Shown here in pieces: positions 35,586 through 38,085 of a stretch of 38,085 nucleotides of DNA. Origin of the DNA: Streptomyces halstedii (lineage in GTDB: Bacteria; Actinomycetota; Actinomycetes; Streptomycetales; Streptomycetaceae). The stretch covers positions 1 to 38,085 of the forward strand of contig JOAZ01000037.1 of assembly GCA_000720535.1 (NCBI GenBank), given 5' to 3'. Within the stretch, counting starts at the first letter, position 1. The number at the start of each line of letters is the position of its first letter. The position numbers were made by a program, and so were the translations under genes. The notes below the pieces were generated by a model. The model was given only the letters and a program-made list of their open reading frames with translations, was not told where the DNA came from and searched no databases.

Positions 35586-36527
35586 GCCTGTGCCTCCTGG
35601 CTCTGGTAGAAGCGGCAGGCGGTGATCTCGTCCGACAGGGCGGCGACCGCGTGCGGGGCGATCCACCCGGTCAGGCGCACGATCCGCTCCAGCGCCTGGT
35701 CCGCCTGGGCGACGGTGGGGACCGGCGGGCCGCTCAAAGCGTCGGTCAGTCCCGCCAGGCATTCGCGGCCGATCGTCGTACGGCCCACTTCGTCGGGCAG
35801 GTGGTACCAGCCGTGGTGACGGGAGTGCGGCACCAGGGCGGTGCGGATCACGTCCCTGCACGTTTCGTGCAGCTGGTGCAGGAGCCCGTAGGCGATGTAC
35901 TCCTGCCCGCGCAGGACGCGTTTGACGGAGCATCGCGTGCAGAACCATCGCCTGCACCAGCAGTGTCGGGCAGTTGGCCGGCGCGACTGCCGTACGGGCC
36001 AGCTCCGCCGCAGTCTCCCCTTGGGCGTCCGCGTCCGCGTCCGGGTGCGGGTGCGGGTGCGGGTGCGGGTGCGGGCCGGTGTCCGGTCGGGTCTCCTGCC
36101 AGAGCAGGCCGGGGCCGATCCGGCGGCGCAGCGCGTCCACAGCGCTGTCCGGGCAGAGGTAGAGATCGAGCTGAAGCAGGTGCCCGTCGTGCGGCAGCAG
36201 GTAGACGAAGCCCGCGACGCCCAGGTCGCCGACGATGGTGTCGCGCCAGCCGGGCAGCAGCGTGCCGAACTCGGTGGACATCACCGCGTCCAGACTTCCC
36301 ATCAGCGCCGGAAGTCGCTCGTCGCGCACGGCGACGACCAGGTCGACGTCGGACAACCGGTCCGCCGTCCCGGTCGCCAGGGAGCCGCGTACGAGCAGCC
36401 GCGTCACCGCCGGGATGCCGGACAGTGCCTGCACCAGGTCAGCCAGTACCGTCAGCTGCGGCGGTCGCTGGGCGTAGACCGGTTCCTCCAGCGGCGACAG
36501 CGGCGCCGGGGGTGTTGTCGTGGTCAT
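35582..36527 (-). pseudogene. Nucleotidyltransferase-fold protein, one frameshift
   Basis: ATG 36527 overlaps the upstream stop (ATGA), with AAGGAA upstream. Residues 40-70 hold the minimal nucleotidyltransferase motif LLVRGSLATGTADRLSDVDL and then VVAV, with GS and DxD. A (Pro-His)n tract follows, encoded by a GGGTGC hexamer repeat at about 36036-36078. The frame breaks near 35928; the helical C-terminal half (RGQEYIAYGLLHQLHETCRD onward) continues in the other frame to 35582. It resembles aminoglycoside-type nucleotidyltransferases. Tight coupling with the SLOG gene suggests a joint function. Confidence 0.7.
36036..36078. repeat. Hexamer microsatellite inside nucleotidyltransferase gene
   Basis: Several copies of GGGTGC/GTGCGG, preceded by GTCCGC copies, encode alternating Pro-His and Asp-Ala. 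Slippage would change the linker length in steps of two residues without breaking the frame. Confidence 0.6.
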
Positions 36528-37000
36528 TCGGGGTTCCTTCCTGCGAGAGAAGAAGAAGTGCGGGCGAGCAGGTGGCGCTTGGCCTCCGTCCACCGGGCGG
36601 CCTCCGTCTCCGAGCCGCGGTTCGTGTGCAGTTCGGCGATCAGGTCGTAGGCCCCGCCCTCGGGAAGCGCGTAGGCGTAGTACGCCCGCAGCAGGATCTG
36701 CTCAGCCGAAGAGACAAACCCGAGCGAGGCAAGCTGATCGGCCCGCTCCATCAACCGGTCACGGTCGGCGGCCGTCATCACCGTCAGGCGGACCCCGTCG
36801 CCCGTTCGCAGATGCGGTCGGACGGCGAGCTTCCGGTAGGCGTCGTCGGTGTGCACGTCGGCGATCAGGTGCAGCCGGTCGGGGCCGGTGGTTGCGGACC
36901 CCGTGGGCGCGGGAAGGCGTGAGCCGCCACTGCGACTTTGCGAGGCACGTGGCCAGCTCTCCACCGAACGTGTCAGGACACAGTGCTTCGTTGATTCCAA
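36524..37000 (-). CDS. Small helical protein, first gene of the NTase-SLOG operon
   Basis: The stop overlaps the nucleotidyltransferase start. The part with good codon bias begins near 36890 (RLHLIADVHTDDAYRKLAVR), and an ATG at 36778 opens the well-formed helical segment (RADQLASLGFVSSAEQILLR, then YALPEGGAYDLIAELHTN, then ETEAARWTEAKRHLLA). No start has a good ribosome site, so the 5' end may be truncated or frameshifted. The helical hairpins look like TPR units. Function is unknown. Confidence 0.5.
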   Translation of the reverse strand: MESTKHCVLTRSVESWPRASQSRSGGSRLPAPTGSATTGPDRLHLIADVHTDDAYRKLAVRPHLRTGDGVRLTVMTAADRDRLMERADQLASLGFVSSAEQILLRAYYAYALPEGGAYDLIAELHTNRGSETEAARWTEAKRHLLARTSSSLAGRNPE

Positions 37001-37171
37001 TGTGGTCAGAGCGTTGACCGATAGTTGGCCCTCAGTCGCTGGATCGAGACACTGCCCTCCTTCCGTCGCGACAGGACCTGATCTCGTACGTTCAAATCAA
37101 TTTGGTAACACCGGCTTTGGGCGGAGAACGCGTCCGCTAATACGGAAAGAGGACAGCAGAAGGGGAATCTT

Positions 37172-37630
37172 GTGGCAACTGCGATCATCGCCGTGCTGGG
37201 CACCCTGCTCGGTGCTCTTGTGGCGGGCGCTATGCAGCACCTCATCTCTCTCTCCGCCCGCCGTGATCGTGATCGGCAAGCGCTGGCTGCTGCAGTAGCC
37301 AGCGTGCTCGGTGCCGCGACCGACTATCGCCGCCACCAGTACCTGAAACATGTCGTCCGCGAGACGGGCGAGGCGGAAAGTCTGGAGCTAAAGGCGGGCC
37401 GGTTCGAGGCACTGTGCGCAGTGACCAAGGCCGTGACCGCGCTCACCCTCGCGACCGACAACGCAACGCTCCTACGCTTGGCGACTGCTCTGGTTGACGC
37501 GTCTAGTGAGATCAAGAACCACGCACACGACGATCGTCCAGCCATCAACCGCTCGGAAGACCGAGCCCGCCTGGCACACGACGCCTTCCAATCAGCAGCC
37601 GCCCAGCACTTGAGGCAGTTCCGGCGTTGA
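37172..37630 (+). CDS. Small membrane-anchored protein
   Basis: 152 residues from GTG 37172, with AAGGGGAA five bases upstream. A membrane helix at residues 3-24 (TAIIAVLGTLLGALVAGAMQ) is followed by a cytoplasmic helical domain: RRHQYLKHVVRETGEAESLE, then ALCAVTKAVTALTLATDNAT and LRLATALVDASSEIKNH. The plan matches the frameshifted gene at 1799-2343. No enzyme motif is seen. It stands alone between the NTase operon and the gene at the right edge. Confidence 0.7.
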   Translation: MATAIIAVLGTLLGALVAGAMQHLISLSARRDRDRQALAAAVASVLGAATDYRRHQYLKHVVRETGEAESLELKAGRFEALCAVTKAVTALTLATDNATLLRLATALVDASSEIKNHAHDDRPAINRSEDRARLAHDAFQSAAAQHLRQFRR

Positions 37631-37880
37631 GTCCTCCTCCCTGGGCAAGGGCAACCCGCAGGGTGCGAGAAACACAGGTATCTCCGCCGTTCTGCCGAAT
37701 CTCGACACTTCACGGAGGCCTCCCCTTCGAGACCGCCCTTTCGTAGTGCCCGATACGGTCGAAATCCGGGCTGGCCAACAAAAAATCAACGTGCCCCAGT
37801 ACCGATCAACGGCTCAGCGGTGGGCACGAGGCAGTGCTCACCGTCGGTGCCCGGACTCTGTCCACAGGGCCGCCGCCGGA
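37631..37880. other. Intergenic stretch
   Basis: About 250 bp with no gene. It contains ordinary GC-rich sequence; the promoter for the gene at the right edge must lie here or in the structured leader that follows. Confidence 0.3.
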
Positions 37881-37932
37881 GGCTCCTCTTGAGGCCGCCG
37901 CGATCAACGGGGCGGCCCGTACGTGAGGAGCC
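37881..37932 (+). promoter_or_regulatory. Structured 5' leader that covers the ribosome site
   Basis: GGCTCCTC (37881-37888) pairs with GAGGAGCC (37925-37932), which contains the AGGAG ribosome site of the gene starting at 37936. An inner hairpin pairs GGCCGCC (37893-37899) with GGCGGCC (37911-37917). Folded, the leader would hide the ribosome site. Confidence 0.5.
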
Positions 37933-37935
37933 GTC

Positions 37936-38085
37936 ATGCCCGAGAACACCGTCACCGCGCCGCTCGCCCCGATGGAGCGGGGAGACGTCGTTGACACCTT
38001 CGCCTACATCCGGGCGTTGCAGGCCGACGACATCGACATGGCCTGCGCGGTCGCCAACGACACGGGCCCGGAGCTGCCCCAGCAG
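37936..38085 (+). CDS. Partial gene at the right edge, unknown product
   Basis: ATG 37936 with AGGAG five bases upstream. Only the first 50 codons are in the window (MPENTVTAPLAPMERGDVVD, then TFAYIRALQADDIDMACAVA). Codon bias is strongly like a real gene. No family can be recognised from this fragment. Confidence 0.65.
   Translation, partial: MPENTVTAPLAPMERGDVVDTFAYIRALQADDIDMACAVANDTGPELPQQ

Noticed and set aside
1-38085. tRNA or rRNA genes
   Set aside because: No cloverleaf with conserved T-arm and no rRNA-like stretch was seen on either strand.

Overview
The window is high-GC actinobacterial DNA. Codon use, GTG/TTG starts, G-rich ribosome binding sites and the families present (DUF4238, DUF6192 remnant, helicase-associated domains, Tpg-like proteins, TrwC-type relaxase, IS1380/IS630/IS1182 remnants) all point to Streptomyces or a close relative. 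It reads as the end region of a linear replicon (linear plasmid or chromosome arm). Base 1 starts exactly on a hairpin, and the first 95 bases hold four hairpins with 3-base loops, as actinobacterial telomeres do. The right edge cuts through a gene, so the window is the first part of a longer molecule.

Layout, left to right. 1-0.9 kb: candidate telomere and a non-coding stretch rich in the motif ATTATGTAACG. 0.9-2.9 kb: a decayed IS1380 transposase and a frameshifted membrane-protein gene. 2.9-5.8 kb: a two-gene operon, a small effector-like protein and a STAND-type NTPase, sharing a short Gly-rich motif of the amyloid-signalling type. 6.1-9.8 kb: a two-gene operon on the minus strand that looks like a divergent telomere-associated protein (Tap) and terminal protein (Tpg) pair. 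The region upstream of it repeats the motif found at the left end. 10.6-16.0 kb: two convergent large genes, one unrecognised and one a nuclease-like/helical-repeat protein with a frameshift. 16.2-17.9 kb: a small zinc protein and relics of two helicases. 18.0-20.7 kb: a broken KAP NTPase and a small helix-hairpin-helix-like protein. 21.0-24.5 kb: a lipoprotein gene, relics of a helicase-associated-domain gene, a tpg relic, a small membrane protein, a DUF6192 relic, 12-bp tandem repeats and a long palindrome. 25.0-26.6 kb: a GNAT acetyltransferase followed by recombinase and transposase scraps. 26.6-29.4 kb: a DUF4238 protein and a large protein with a HEPN-type RX5H motif. 29.5-33.0 kb: remains of a conjugation module (TrwC-type relaxase with frameshifts), repeats, a small zinc ribbon protein and a RelE-like toxin candidate. 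33.1-34.6 kb: a TetR regulator and SDR oxidoreductase sharing an 18-bp inverted-repeat operator. 35.0-37.0 kb: an operon of helical protein, nucleotidyltransferase and SLOG/LOG-type protein, two of them frameshifted. 37.2-38.1 kb: a small membrane protein and the start of a further gene.

Together this is a subtelomeric accessory region. The Tap/Tpg-like operon and repeated motif suggest a self-contained but non-canonical end-replication system. Around it lie several candidate defence genes (STAND/amyloid pair, nuclease-like/TPR protein, KAP NTPase, HEPN protein, NTase-SLOG operon) mixed with decayed mobile elements. Many otherwise convincing genes carry single frameshifts. This is either real decay or assembly indels, and raw reads would settle it.
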